The notes: generated from the letters alone by a model not told the origin. 64,000 bases of DNA from Cyclobacteriaceae bacterium (GCA_019638235.1 JAHBUE010000001.1:1288492-1352491), one strand, 5' to 3'; positions 1 to 9,083 are shown, numbered from the stretch's first letter. Made by a program: numbers and translations.

Positions 1-638
1 AACTTACTGCCGGCAACCATCGCATCCCATTCGGGTGTATGCATGGTGAAGTTTACTACGTTTGTGCCGTTTAACCAAAATTCATAATTACCCTCGTTAG
101 AAACAATGCGCACCTGGTTCCATTCACGGGCAGGGTTAACGGTTTCTGTCGAACAGGAAATCAGGTCATACAAATCGCCCGCGCGATGCGTAACAATTTT
201 TGCATCCGGATGACAGTCGTTATCCAACACCTGCATTTCAGGGCCGGTTTGCCAAACATACTGATACTGTTCATCTTCTACCACATTAAAGATGATACCG
301 CTATTACCGCACGAATCTATTTTCCATTCCAGCATCAGTTCAAAGTTTTCGTATTCATTGTTTGTAATGATGTCACCGCCACCATCGGCAACGGTGTTAT
401 CAAAATGCAGCGCGTCATCGTCTATTCGCCATCCTGCACTAACCTGGTCGCTCTTGAAATTACGCCACCCGGCTGTTGACTGGCCGTCAAACAATAATAC
501 CCAGCCATCCGCTTTTTGCTGTTCGGTAAGTGTATTGAGTGCCGGTGTTTCTTCCGGTTGTGTTTCGGTAGTTTCCTGATTTTTAGGTTGACATGCCAAC
601 AGTGTAGCGAAACAAAGTAGTGTGATGATTTTTTTCAT
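1..638 (-). CDS. DUF1080 (3-keto-disaccharide hydrolase fold) lipoprotein, partial
   Basis: The gene reads leftward and its 3' end lies outside the window; about 212 codons are visible. I translated it from the ATG at 636-638: the N-terminus MKKIITLLCFATLLACQ is a lipoprotein signal with lipobox LLAC, followed by an acidic linker and then the DUF1080 signature GWVLLFDGQSTAGWRNF. The family has a concanavalin-like beta-sandwich; some members hydrolyse 3-keto-glycosides, many are uncharacterised, so the substrate is unknown. Mature protein should be lipid-anchored to an outer membrane. It begins 29 bases after the stop of a second DUF1080 gene on the same strand, so the two probably form one transcript. 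Family assignment is firm; role is inferred. Confidence 0.85.
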   Translation of the reverse strand, partial: MKKIITLLCFATLLACQPKNQETTETQPEETPALNTLTEQQKADGWVLLFDGQSTAGWRNFKSDQVSAGWRIDDDALHFDNTVADGGGDIITNNEYENFELMLEWKIDSCGNSGIIFNVVEDEQYQYVWQTGPEMQVLDNDCHPDAKIVTHRAGDLYDLISCSTETVNPAREWNQVRIVSNEGNYEFWLNGTNVVNFTMHTPEWDAMVAGSK

Positions 639-667
639 AGTCAGATTTAATGTTTAAAGTATGCTAT

Positions 668-1372
668 TTATAATAAAATTATTTTAAGATTCCTGAACCA
701 CACTTCATTGCCGTGGTCTTGTAAAACGATGTGCCCTTTTTCAATTAAACCATACGCAGGAAAATCTTTCCATTTGCCGGCATCTCTTCGTTCAATCCAG
801 TTGGGCGAGTTTAATTGGTATGCTACTACCCGCACTCCGTTTAACCAGTGCTCAACGTTATTTTCATTAACTATAATTTTTCCTTCGTTCCATTCGCCAA
901 CAGGCCTTAGCGTTTTGTTTTCAGGTATGTGCATGGCGTAGTTACCTGCTGTTTTATTTTCTTCAGCTAATGTTCCAGGATAACCTTCATCATCTATTAG
1001 TTGGTATTCCGGCCCGGTAGCATACGTTTGTTCATAATCTTCGCTTACGCGGAACATAACGCCACTGTTACTTTGCGCAGCAAGTTTAAATTCAAAAGAG
1101 AATTCAAAATTCCTGTATTGTGTTTCTGTTATCAGGTCGGAGCGGAAATTTTCTTCCGTATCGGAAAACGGTTTGCAGTGCAGTGTTCCGTCCGCTACCT
1201 CCCACGAATTATTTGGAAGGTTACGGAATATGCGCCAACCCGTTAATGACTGCCCATCGAATAAACTGATTGGGTCTTCCACACTTGTTAATTCTTCTTT
1301 TTTCTGCGCCTGGCAGGCAGATAGCAGCGCGATTATGACAAAAAAATTGACAGGAAAGAGACAGTTTTTCAT
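668..1372 (-). CDS. DUF1080 (3-keto-disaccharide hydrolase fold) lipoprotein
   Basis: A 234-residue protein. Residues 1-20 form a lipoprotein signal peptide ending in the lipobox LSAC. The core begins ISLFDGQSLTGWRIF and contains NSGVMFRVSE, GPEYQLIDDE and the ending GHIVLQDHGNEVWFRNLKI, which are the conserved blocks of DUF1080. Length matches single-domain family members. It lies immediately upstream of the truncated DUF1080 gene (29-base gap), so this is a tandem pair of paralogues. Family members act on keto-sugars or bind glycans; the specific substrate cannot be read from the sequence. Confidence 0.88.
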   Translation of the reverse strand: MKNCLFPVNFFVIIALLSACQAQKKEELTSVEDPISLFDGQSLTGWRIFRNLPNNSWEVADGTLHCKPFSDTEENFRSDLITETQYRNFEFSFEFKLAAQSNSGVMFRVSEDYEQTYATGPEYQLIDDEGYPGTLAEENKTAGNYAMHIPENKTLRPVGEWNEGKIIVNENNVEHWLNGVRVVAYQLNSPNWIERRDAGKWKDFPAYGLIEKGHIVLQDHGNEVWFRNLKIILL

Positions 1373-1489
1373 GGGTAACGATTACTTTAACGCTCAAAAT
1401 AAGGTAATCTGCGATATTTTCTTACACGGTTGTTACCTTTTTTATTCTAATTCTTATATAGGAGGAAATTCTTTTAAACAGAAATCATT

Positions 1490-2290
1490 ATGAAGCACTA
1501 CACACAAGTATTTTTAGCTATGCTGTTTTTGTTGCCGGTACTGGCAATGGGGCAAATTCACGTTGGCGCGACAACCGGGCTTAACGCCACATTTGTGTTG
1601 GACCAGGGATTGAAAGCAGACCCGCGTTATAACTCAACCTATACCTACCAGTGGGCTCCGGTTGGTTTCAATTTCGGTGTTGATTTTGGTCGCAAATTCG
1701 GACTTCAATTAGAATCTATTCTTGCAAACCAGGGCCAGATTTATGAAGTGATAAATACGGCCAAAGAAATATCAGGCACGCGAAATATTGATTTGCAATA
1801 CCTGAATATTCCGTTGCTTATGAAGTTTATGAACAGAGGCGATGGCCGGGCGAGAACCAATTTTAATATCGGGCCTCAGTTAGGGCTGTTAACCAAAGCG
1901 CAGGAAACGATAGCCTTTGAAGCGGGTACATACCAACTACCGGAAGGCGATGATTTTGAATTGCCTGTGGGAGCAGTAAATAACCAGGATGGCACATATA
2001 CACTCAACCAATCCTATACTGAAGAATTTTCTAAAGCCAAAAATGATTTCCGAAATATGGAGTTTGCAATAGCGATGGCGTTTGGATTAGATATTGATTT
2101 GGCCAAGCACTTATTCTTGTCTACGCAGATTCGTGCTAATTACAGCTTAACCGATATGCGCAATGGCGATGTTATAGATGCGATTAAAGCCGGCAATGCT
2201 AATGATATTTTTGGTTCGCGTGCCAACTTGTTGGTAGGTGTCCAGATTGGGTTGCATTATAGTTTTGGTGTTACACGGTCGTTTAGATAG
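1490..2290 (+). CDS. Outer-membrane beta-barrel protein (PorT/OMP_b-brl_2 type)
   Basis: A 266-residue protein with a signal peptide (MKHYTQVFLAMLFLLPVLAMGQ, cleavage after MGQ expected) followed by alternating hydrophobic and polar segments such as HVGATTGLNATFV, VGFNFGVDFGRKFGLQLE and NIPLLMKFM, and an aromatic C-terminal strand GVQIGLHYSFGVTRSFR. This is the pattern of the porin-family outer-membrane beta-barrel domain common in Bacteroidota. Small barrels of this family are mostly of unknown function; no catalytic motif is seen. Divergent from the DUF1080 pair and convergent with the FAD oxidase, separated from the latter by a hairpin terminator. Confidence 0.8.
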   Translation: MKHYTQVFLAMLFLLPVLAMGQIHVGATTGLNATFVLDQGLKADPRYNSTYTYQWAPVGFNFGVDFGRKFGLQLESILANQGQIYEVINTAKEISGTRNIDLQYLNIPLLMKFMNRGDGRARTNFNIGPQLGLLTKAQETIAFEAGTYQLPEGDDFELPVGAVNNQDGTYTLNQSYTEEFSKAKNDFRNMEFAIAMAFGLDIDLAKHLFLSTQIRANYSLTDMRNGDVIDAIKAGNANDIFGSRANLLVGVQIGLHYSFGVTRSFR

Positions 2291-2320
2291 AACAGATAAT
2301 TTTTGTTGAACGGGAAAATG

Positions 2321-2349
2321 AAAAAGCCTCGCGAATTGCGGGGCTTTTT
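2321..2349. terminator. Bidirectional intrinsic terminator
   Basis: A GC-rich stem AAAAAGCCTCGC / GCGGGGCTTTTT (one G-T wobble) with a short AT loop sits between two convergent genes. The A-run on the left and T-run on the right let it work on both strands. Confidence 0.85.
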
Positions 2350-2367
2350 GTTTCGTGTAACATCAAA

Positions 2368-3783
2368 TCAAAAAATCTTTCCCGGATTCAGAATATTATG
2401 CGGGTCAAAAACTTTTTTAATTCCGCGCATCAGCTCAAGGTTGGTTTCTTTCATAGCAAGAGGCATGTAGGGCCGCTTGGCAATGCCTATGCCGTGCTCG
2501 CCCGAAAGCGTTCCGCCCAAACTCACCGTAAGTTTGAAAATTTCGCCAATGCCTTCGGGGATTTTTGTTTCCCAATCGGTATCGCTTATGTTCTCTTTCA
2601 AAATATTCACGTGAAGATTACCATCACCAAGGTGACCAAAGCACACGGTGTTGAAGCCGTATTCTCTCCCGATTGCCTTTATCCCCGAAATCAGTTTTGG
2701 CAAATTGCCACGTGGCACTACTACGTCATCCGATTTGGTTAGCGTGTACCAGTTTACAGCCGGAGAAATGTTTTTGCGTATTTTCCATAACTCGTCTTTT
2801 TGTGCAGCACTTTCGGCAAACAACACTTCGCTGCATTGAAATTTATCCACAACACTCATTACACGCTCGGCATCGCGCATCAGTACTTCTTCATCGTTAC
2901 CGTCAAGTTCGCACAACAGGTAGGCATCCATATTTTCGGGTAGTTGTGTAGTTACCGGGCTACCCAATACTTTATCGCAATACGCAACGGTTTTAATGCC
3001 TGCTTCACGTTCAAAAAATTCCATACCCGAAGGTTGAATACCGGCAGTAAAAATAGCCGCAATCGCACGGCACGCTTCTTCGTTGGTAATAAACGGAATA
3101 AGCATGAGCACATTTTTTTGCGGATAGCCACGAAGTTTGAAAACAATTTTTGTGATAATGCCCAATGTGCCTTCGCTTCCGCAGATGAGTTGCGTGAGGT
3201 TATACCCTGTTGAATTTTTTAAAACATTGGCGCCCGTCCAGATGATTTCACCGGAGGGTAATACCACTTCGAGATTCAATACATAATCGCGGGTAACGCC
3301 ATACTTCACGGCTTTAGGCCCGCCCGAATTTTGTGAAAGATTGCCGCCCAGAAAGCATGAGCCACTGCTGGCGGGGTCGGGGGGGTAGAACAACCCCTTT
3401 TCTTTTACGGCCTGCTGAAAAACTTCGGTGATTACGCCCGGCTCAACAGTTGCCTGAAGGTTCAGTTCATCAATCTCAAGAATTTTGTTGAAGCGTTCCA
3501 TTGAGAGCACAACGCCATGATGAGTAGGCAGCGCGGCACCGGCAAGCCCCGTACCCGCTCCGCGCGGTGTTACGGGTACGCGGTGTTCGGAACACAACTT
3601 CATAATACGGCTTATTTCTTCGGTAGTTCCCGGTTTAAGCACAACGGCAGGCAGAAAATGGTAGTCTTCAGTTTTGTCGTGGGCGTATTCGTTGCGCTTT
3701 TCCTCATCCAACAGTACATATTGCTTGCCGATTATGGCCTCAAATTGGCTTAGGATTTCAGCACTTACTTCAGGAAATGCCAT
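2368..3783 (-). CDS. glcD: FAD-linked oxidase, GlcD/D-lactate dehydrogenase family
   Basis: A VAO-fold flavoprotein that oxidises a 2-hydroxy acid such as glycolate or D-lactate. The FAD-binding segment is visible as VTPRGAGTGLAGAALP and TVEPGVITE near residues 75-115, followed by the C-terminal FAD-oxidase domain with CFGHLGDGNLHVNIL and SGEHGIGIAKRPYM. Length (about 471 residues) is that of GlcD alone; no GlcE or GlcF subunit is adjacent, so it may be a stand-alone enzyme. An in-frame ATG exists at 3804, but I prefer the ATG at 3783 (MAFPEVSAEIL): it fits family starts, and a TATATTTG promoter element for the divergent gene lies at 3792-3799. Substrate is not determined by sequence. Confidence 0.85.
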   Translation of the reverse strand: MAFPEVSAEILSQFEAIIGKQYVLLDEEKRNEYAHDKTEDYHFLPAVVLKPGTTEEISRIMKLCSEHRVPVTPRGAGTGLAGAALPTHHGVVLSMERFNKILEIDELNLQATVEPGVITEVFQQAVKEKGLFYPPDPASSGSCFLGGNLSQNSGGPKAVKYGVTRDYVLNLEVVLPSGEIIWTGANVLKNSTGYNLTQLICGSEGTLGIITKIVFKLRGYPQKNVLMLIPFITNEEACRAIAAIFTAGIQPSGMEFFEREAGIKTVAYCDKVLGSPVTTQLPENMDAYLLCELDGNDEEVLMRDAERVMSVVDKFQCSEVLFAESAAQKDELWKIRKNISPAVNWYTLTKSDDVVVPRGNLPKLISGIKAIGREYGFNTVCFGHLGDGNLHVNILKENISDTDWETKIPEGIGEIFKLTVSLGGTLSGEHGIGIAKRPYMPLAMKETNLELMRGIKKVFDPHNILNPGKIF

Positions 3784-3791
3784 GTCTTTTG

Positions 3792-3799
3792 TATATTTG
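3792..3799 (+). promoter_or_regulatory. Possible -7 box (TATATTTG) for the NlpC/P60 gene
   Basis: TATATTTG matches the Bacteroidota -7 consensus TAnnTTTG and ends 27 bases before the ATG at 3827. No good -33 TTTG is seen at the right distance, so support is partial. Confidence 0.35.
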
Positions 3800-3826
3800 G
3801 TCACTGATTTTTTAAACGTTAAGAGG

Positions 3827-4324
3827 ATGCTATTTTTTTACCACAAAGGTAAGCAACCTTTTCAGTTACTTTTTCTTCTGGCCGTTCTGTTTTTTACCTC
3901 GTGCGCATCTCACAAAAAAGCACGGGTTCGCGAAGAGAAAGTCGATAAGGTAATACAAACCGCACGCACCTATACGGGTACACCGTATCGCTATGGAGGC
4001 ACCACCAGGGCCGGCATGGATTGTTCAGCGCTCACCATTCACTCCTTCAGGCCGGTTGAGGTTGAACTGCCTCGGAGCGCTGAAGGGCAAAGCAAAGTTG
4101 GAAAAGAGGTTAAGCTGGAAGAGCTGAAGCCTGGCGACCTTGTTTTTTTTGCAACCGGCAAGAAGAAAAGACAAATCACGCATGTTGGCTTAGTTACCGA
4201 GAGGCGTTCCAGGAAAGACATCCGGTTTATCCATGCGTCAACCAGCCTCGGTGTAGTTGAAGATAATATTTTCTCTTCTTACTACGAGCAACGGTTTAGA
4301 AGGGCGAGAAGGGTGCTTGAGTAG
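3827..4324 (+). CDS. NlpC/P60 family lipoprotein, putative peptidoglycan endopeptidase
   Basis: A 165-residue cysteine peptidase that would cleave peptidoglycan stem peptides. The start was set at 3827 because it gives a lipoprotein signal (LLFLLAVLFFTSCAS, lipid Cys about 26); the open frame extends further upstream but inside the divergent oxidase gene. The NlpC/P60 domain follows from residue 38: TGTPYRYGG, catalytic Cys66 in GMDCSALTIHSF, the GDLVFF block, catalytic His119 in ITHVGLV and a third polar residue near RFIHAS. The usual DCSGL is DCSAL here, a mild deviation. Convergent with the Fic gene, with a single base between the stops. Confidence 0.88.
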   Translation: MLFFYHKGKQPFQLLFLLAVLFFTSCASHKKARVREEKVDKVIQTARTYTGTPYRYGGTTRAGMDCSALTIHSFRPVEVELPRSAEGQSKVGKEVKLEELKPGDLVFFATGKKKRQITHVGLVTERRSRKDIRFIHASTSLGVVEDNIFSSYYEQRFRRARRVLE

Positions 4325-4325
4325 T

Positions 4326-5921
4326 TCAGATTATTTTATTCAGAAATATCTCACTAAACTGTGCTTCAATAGCCTGGATTTCCTCGATTTTTAATTCCTG
4401 AAATTCTTTAGTTCTCGCTCTTTCCAAGAGTTTGCCATTGCCTTGCTGAAGAAATCGTACCAGTAAAGCCACTGTTTTATCCGGCATTTCGAAATGGTTG
4501 TCGAGGTAAATTTTCATCTGGTCATATCTTTCAAGATAATCAACCTCTTCCGGTATAGTTACTTCTATTGTTTGCCGGACACAACTGTAAAGAAATTCGG
4601 CCTGCTTTGTGGCATCGAAATAGCGGTATAGGTCAATCGTATCGTTTAAAACCTCGACATTATGATCATCGGTTATTTTCCATTTAACAAAATCTAACCT
4701 CGGTTGCGAATAGTGTTCCAACACTTTTCTATATTCGTTGATCCGCTCAAGTATAATGGCGGAAACAGGGAAAATTATTCCAGGTGTGACAAATCCTTTT
4801 CGTGACAACACGTGATGGATGAGATAGCGGTGTAACCTGCCGTTGCCATCTGCAAACGGATGTATAAAAACAAATCCAAATGCAATCATTGTAGCGGCAA
4901 GCACGGCATCAAATATTTCGTCTTCTTCCATTTTTTGATTCATAGCGATTAGTCCGTCAATCAAAGCTGGCAAATCCTGCCACTTAGCCGAGATATGGTC
5001 AGGCATCGGTGTGCCATCGCGCCTGTCGTGCTCACCAATAAAACCACCTTGCGTACGCCATCCTGTCTTTATAAATCTTGGGTTATCAATAACCATTTGC
5101 TGAAGCCGGATCAACTCATCTTTTGAAATTGGTTTTTTCCCAGCCTGTCCTATTGCGCGGCCCCATCGTTGTGCACGGGTTACCGGTGGCCGTTCTCCTT
5201 CAATGGCATACGAGGCTTTTGAATCTTTAAGCAAAAGAAACGATGCCGTTCGAGCCATTATATCCGGGTGAATTTTTGCAACGAGGTTATTGACTTTCTG
5301 GGATAATTGAAGCTGGATGATTTCTTCCAGCATCGGTGTTCTGCGTATTAACGGGCAAAATTCTTTCGTGCCGGGTAGGTTATTTCTAATGCGATGTCGC
5401 TTAGATGGTTCCGCCTTTCCTGCATATTGTAGTGTTTCATCTATAAGATGAATGTAGTTTCCTGCGGTTAGATCCGGCAGATTTAGATTAATATCCATCA
5501 ACCATTCATATAGGAACCATATTTTCCGGCTGTACTGCCCGGTAGGTTCATTCGTAATGATTGTAGTTATTTCTTCCGGCCCTGTTTTCTGAAAAAGTTT
5601 TTTGAGCAAGCCAAGTTCGATACCTTCATATTTTAATGCAAATGTCAGGTGGCCCATAAGTGTGTCTTCCGGCTTATGACGTGGAGTAAATACCTTCCAC
5701 ATTTCAGTTTCATAGTGCTTGTGCTTCCGGCTGATGATGGCTAACCGGTCGGGCAGGGGAACAGCTAATTCATAAAATTGTAAAAGTGCCCCATACCCGA
5801 CCAAATACCCTTCTTCTGGAGCAGTTCTTTCATGAAAAACAGTTATAATACGTGAAAAATAATTATTTTTTGACAATGTATGTGAAAATTGGTTATTCAA
5901 AGATATGAAAAATACATACAC
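4326..5921 (-). CDS. Fic-domain protein (AMPylator-type) with N-terminal winged-helix-like region
   Basis: A 531-residue Fic protein, a family that transfers AMP or related groups onto target proteins. The Fic core is HPFADGNGRLHR at residues 354-365, with catalytic His354. An upstream inhibitory-type motif (S/T)xxxE(G/N) is seen as SYAIEG at 237-242, as in self-inhibited Fic proteins. The N-terminal part (about 37-150) with LVGYGALLQFYELAVPLP and PRHKPEDTL resembles the long N-terminal module of one Fic subfamily. The C-terminus (455-531) is helical and may bind DNA. The first ~30 codons coincide with a repeat array and look unlike protein sequence; homology appears to begin near residue 37. 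No other ATG is found before residue 74, so the start is uncertain. Confidence 0.85.
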   Translation of the reverse strand: MYVFFISLNNQFSHTLSKNNYFSRIITVFHERTAPEEGYLVGYGALLQFYELAVPLPDRLAIISRKHKHYETEMWKVFTPRHKPEDTLMGHLTFALKYEGIELGLLKKLFQKTGPEEITTIITNEPTGQYSRKIWFLYEWLMDINLNLPDLTAGNYIHLIDETLQYAGKAEPSKRHRIRNNLPGTKEFCPLIRRTPMLEEIIQLQLSQKVNNLVAKIHPDIMARTASFLLLKDSKASYAIEGERPPVTRAQRWGRAIGQAGKKPISKDELIRLQQMVIDNPRFIKTGWRTQGGFIGEHDRRDGTPMPDHISAKWQDLPALIDGLIAMNQKMEEDEIFDAVLAATMIAFGFVFIHPFADGNGRLHRYLIHHVLSRKGFVTPGIIFPVSAIILERINEYRKVLEHYSQPRLDFVKWKITDDHNVEVLNDTIDLYRYFDATKQAEFLYSCVRQTIEVTIPEEVDYLERYDQMKIYLDNHFEMPDKTVALLVRFLQQGNGKLLERARTKEFQELKIEEIQAIEAQFSEIFLNKII

Positions 5922-5974
5922 TTTATGAAATATGATTATTTTTTTAATAAGAATATGAAAAACAATTATATACT
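5832..5974. repeat. Six-copy repeat array at the 5' end of the Fic gene, candidate operator
   Basis: Six copies of RTGAAAAA-N3/4-TTAT-like units start at 5832, 5852, 5882, 5905, 5925 and 5955, with spacings 20, 30, 23, 20 and 30. Copies 2 and 5 are extended by runs of T. The second copy contains the perfect palindrome AAAAATAATTATTTTT. A weaker seventh, GATGAAATTTTTTTA, is at about 6010. The array spans the likely promoter and first codons of the Fic gene. Spacings near whole helical turns suggest protein binding on one face. Confidence 0.6.
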
Positions 5975-6021
5975 GACTTGTTGGCCCAAAAAATCACATA
6001 ATACATCACGATGAAATTTTT

Positions 6022-6428
6022 TTACTCACTCTTCAAGCTCTCCACCGGGTTGGCATTGGCTGCACGATAGGTTTGAATGCTAATGGTGATTAACGCTACC
6101 AGGATTAACGCGATACCGGCCATGAAAAACGTCCAGGCGCTTAATGAAATCCGGTAAGCAAAAGAGCTCAGCCACCAGTTCATGGAAAGCCACGCCAACG
6201 AGTTGAACAGCACAATGGCAAGCAGGATGGGTTTAAGCGAGCTATTCCAGGCCTGAAAAACCGGATAACATTCCAAAGCAATCTTCGTTTTGCTTTCTTT
6301 TCTCCAAATGCTGCTATATCCCTTTCAAATTTTTGAATCAGGTCGCCTTCGATTTCTTCTAACAGTTCGGGTGGGCAGAACCATTTGAGAAAACGAAGAA
6401 CCCTATATGGTGGCTTGACCTCATTCAT
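6022..6428 (-). pseudogene. Internally deleted FtsX/MacB-type permease remnant
   Basis: Two partial frames together match only the two ends of the adjacent 879-residue permease. The N-terminal piece (6428 down to about 6255) reads LRFLKWFCPPELLEEIEGDL and NVIRFFRPGIA, matching the prefix domain of the neighbour. The C-terminal piece (about 6250 to 6022, another frame) reads LLAIVLFNSLAWLSMNWW and ends NPVESLKSE, matching the neighbour's last transmembrane segments and NPVDSLKYE end. The middle, about 2.2 kb, is missing and the junction at about 6248-6256 is out of frame. It is therefore a dead tandem paralogue. Confidence 0.8.
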
Positions 6429-9060
6429 ATTTTAATGAATCAACCGGGTTCATTCTTCCCGACTTCCATGATGAATACCCGGCTGAAATGATTACCAGTA
6501 CAACTGATAACATTAAGATCGGGAGAAAATCCAGGATGGTTAGCCCGGTGTGATAAGCGAATTTGTCTAACCATTCATTCATTAGCCACCAGGCTAACGG
6601 CAGGGCTATGGCATTTGCGATCAGGACAATTTTCAGGAAATATCCCAACTGCATATTTGCAATTTGGCTCACGCTGGCGCCCAACACTTTGCGAATACCA
6701 AACTCTTTCGTCCTTTTTATCGAAAGATAGACAGACAGAGAAAATATCCCGAATGCAGAAATCAGCACAATAACCCATGTACCAGCCTGCAATGCAGTGT
6801 ATGCCTTTTGTTCGCTCCTATACTGATTGTTATACACATCTTCAATCAACCTGTAATCAGCGATAAAGCCCGGCAGAATTTTCTCGTAGGTTGATTTTAT
6901 AGCCGTCAGCGTTTCTTCTATACTTCCGTTGATTTTTATGTTCAGCCAGTACCCAGGCCATGAGTCGTATTGCAGGCGCATGATCGTTGGCTCAATTTTT
7001 TCATGCAGGGAAAGAATGTTAAAATCGCGGGTTACGCCCACCACTGTGGCTTCGTTATCTTCGTAATGTATTCGTTTTCCAATCGGGTCATCCCAGCCAA
7101 ATTCCTTTACAGTTGCTTCATTTACCAATACTGCTGTTTTGAAATCTCCCGGATTATCTATGCTGAAATTTCTTCCTTTTGTTAAATGAATCTCCATCGT
7201 GGCAAGAAAATCATGATCGATAAACACCTCGTTTAACAGCGCTTGTTTCATTTGCCCATCAATTTCCACTTTGTACCAGCCTTTCCAGTAAAGCGACCCG
7301 GATATTATGTAGTAGGAGAAAGAAGCAGACTCCACTCCCGATAATTGTTGTAGTGCTGTTTTTAATGCCGGTGCTTTTTCTTGGGGATAACGGTCGGGCA
7401 TTCGCAACGACACCACTTTACTACGGTCGTAACCAAGGTCAGTGTTCTTTATGAAATCAATCTGTTTTCTCATCACCAAAGTGGCGCAAATACAAAATAC
7501 AGAAACGGCAAATTGGGTTAATAACAGCTTGTTTCCCCAATTCGTATTGCCTGAATGTTTCCCTAATCCCTTTAGTGAATGAACAGGAGTTGAAACAAAA
7601 AGCAAAGCTGATGGATACAGGGCGGAAAACCCCCAAAGGAAAGACAAGGCAATACCTATGAAAATCAGGTTGTCTGATTTCAGAAGCTGCTCAACTTGTA
7701 AATCAGGCTCTAATCGACCGGAAATATTTGGCAAAAAGATATAAAGACAACCAACGCTCAACACAAGGCTTGCCAGGCAATAGATGAAGGCTTCCCAACC
7801 TACCTGCAAAACAATTTGCCTCTTTTGTGCTCCCAGGATATTCCTTAAGCTCATTTCCTTCACCCGGCTGTTGAAATCAGCTATGGAAAGATTAACATAA
7901 TTGATTACAGCAATAGCAAGGATGAATATTCCAAGCACTGAAAAAATATAGACATAAAGCGGGTTTCCCTTTCGGCAGAATTCCATTTTAAGAGCTTCCC
8001 CCAGATAAACAGAAGCAAGAGGTTGAAGAAAAACGCTGAACTTCTTCTCGCTACCGTCTTCGTGCGGAGGTACATGCTTAATCAATAAAGGTTGAACACG
8101 CTCCGTGAAATCGGAGAAAGTTTCGTTTTCGTTCAGTCGGATGTAAAGAATAGAGGATTTATCAATGTCCCACGGGTTGCCTGCCAGTTCTGCACTATCC
8201 GACAAGGCATCAAACGAAAGAAGCGCACGTATATCGAGGTGTGAGTTGAGAGGAAAGTCTTCAATAATTGCGCGAACAAAGAGTATTTTCCCAAATCGTT
8301 CGGTGAACGAAAGCGGTTTGTTTATCGGGTCGTCATCCCCGAAAATCTGTTTAGCCAGCGACTCGGTTAATACAACCGATTCGGGCTGCGCCAGCGCTTT
8401 TTGGTTGCCCTGAATAAACCTGAATGTAAATACATCAAATACAGAACTGTCCGCTTCAACAAACCCGTTTGGCCGGAACGATTTATCATTGTACCTGACC
8501 AGCTCCCTGCCCGGAATCCCTAACATGGTAAATGATTTGACTTGAGGAAATTCTTCTTTTAACGCCTGGCCAAGCGCGGAAGGAACCATAGCATGTTGGA
8601 GTATCTTGCCGTCTTCATCACGATTGCTGTTTACGCGGTAAATGTTTTTATAACCTTCATGAAACCGGTCAAATGACAGTTGGTAGTTGACATACAATGT
8701 TATGACAAGAAAAGAAAATAGCGCCAGTGTAAGTCCGCCCAGCTTAAAGGTAAAATTGATTTTGCTTTTGAGAATATGCCTGTACGCTGTTTTAAAGTAA
8801 TTCTGCAACATGAAAAATGAGTTTACAGGTGTGGAGAATTTGTTTCTCAGAATTATACCCGGCCTGAAAAACCGTATCACATTCCAGGTCAATCTTCGCC
8901 TTGCTTTCCTTTCTCCGTAAACATTCACATCACGATGAAATTTTTGAGTCAGGTCGCCTTCGATTTCTTCGTATAAATGATCGGGGCAGAACCATTTGAG
9001 GAAGCGCAGGGCAAGATGGGGGTCTGTGGCCGGATAGGGTTGTTCAATATCTTTTTTCAC
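6421..9060 (-). CDS. ABC transporter permease, FtsX/MacB type with N-terminal prefix domain
   Basis: An integral membrane protein of about 879 residues. It starts with a cytoplasmic prefix domain (LRFLKWFCPDHLYEEIEGDL, then NVIRFFRPGI) found on many Cytophagales permeases. Then come a MacB-like periplasmic core between a first TM (FTFKLGGLTLALFSFLVITLY) and a three-TM FtsX unit (IFILAIAVINYVNLS, LGAQKRQIVLQVG). A second periplasmic domain and a second FtsX unit (FGIRKVLGASVSQI) end in NPVDSLKYE. Such permeases move lipophilic compounds or act as mechanotransmitters with an ATPase encoded elsewhere; none is in this window. GTG at 9060 is preferred over the ATG at 9108, which lies inside the divergent gene. 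A PadR gene nearby is the usual partner. Confidence 0.85.
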   Translation of the reverse strand: MKKDIEQPYPATDPHLALRFLKWFCPDHLYEEIEGDLTQKFHRDVNVYGERKARRRLTWNVIRFFRPGIILRNKFSTPVNSFFMLQNYFKTAYRHILKSKINFTFKLGGLTLALFSFLVITLYVNYQLSFDRFHEGYKNIYRVNSNRDEDGKILQHAMVPSALGQALKEEFPQVKSFTMLGIPGRELVRYNDKSFRPNGFVEADSSVFDVFTFRFIQGNQKALAQPESVVLTESLAKQIFGDDDPINKPLSFTERFGKILFVRAIIEDFPLNSHLDIRALLSFDALSDSAELAGNPWDIDKSSILYIRLNENETFSDFTERVQPLLIKHVPPHEDGSEKKFSVFLQPLASVYLGEALKMEFCRKGNPLYVYIFSVLGIFILAIAVINYVNLSIADFNSRVKEMSLRNILGAQKRQIVLQVGWEAFIYCLASLVLSVGCLYIFLPNISGRLEPDLQVEQLLKSDNLIFIGIALSFLWGFSALYPSALLFVSTPVHSLKGLGKHSGNTNWGNKLLLTQFAVSVFCICATLVMRKQIDFIKNTDLGYDRSKVVSLRMPDRYPQEKAPALKTALQQLSGVESASFSYYIISGSLYWKGWYKVEIDGQMKQALLNEVFIDHDFLATMEIHLTKGRNFSIDNPGDFKTAVLVNEATVKEFGWDDPIGKRIHYEDNEATVVGVTRDFNILSLHEKIEPTIMRLQYDSWPGYWLNIKINGSIEETLTAIKSTYEKILPGFIADYRLIEDVYNNQYRSEQKAYTALQAGTWVIVLISAFGIFSLSVYLSIKRTKEFGIRKVLGASVSQIANMQLGYFLKIVLIANAIALPLAWWLMNEWLDKFAYHTGLTILDFLPILMLSVVLVIISAGYSSWKSGRMNPVDSLKYE

Positions 9061-9083
9061 AGTCAGTTTGTTATATTTGTAGT

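Noticed and set aside
1460..1465. AGGAGG upstream of the barrel gene as a Shine-Dalgarno site
   Set aside because: It ends 24 bases before the ATG, too far to pair during initiation, and genes of this phylum seldom use such sites.
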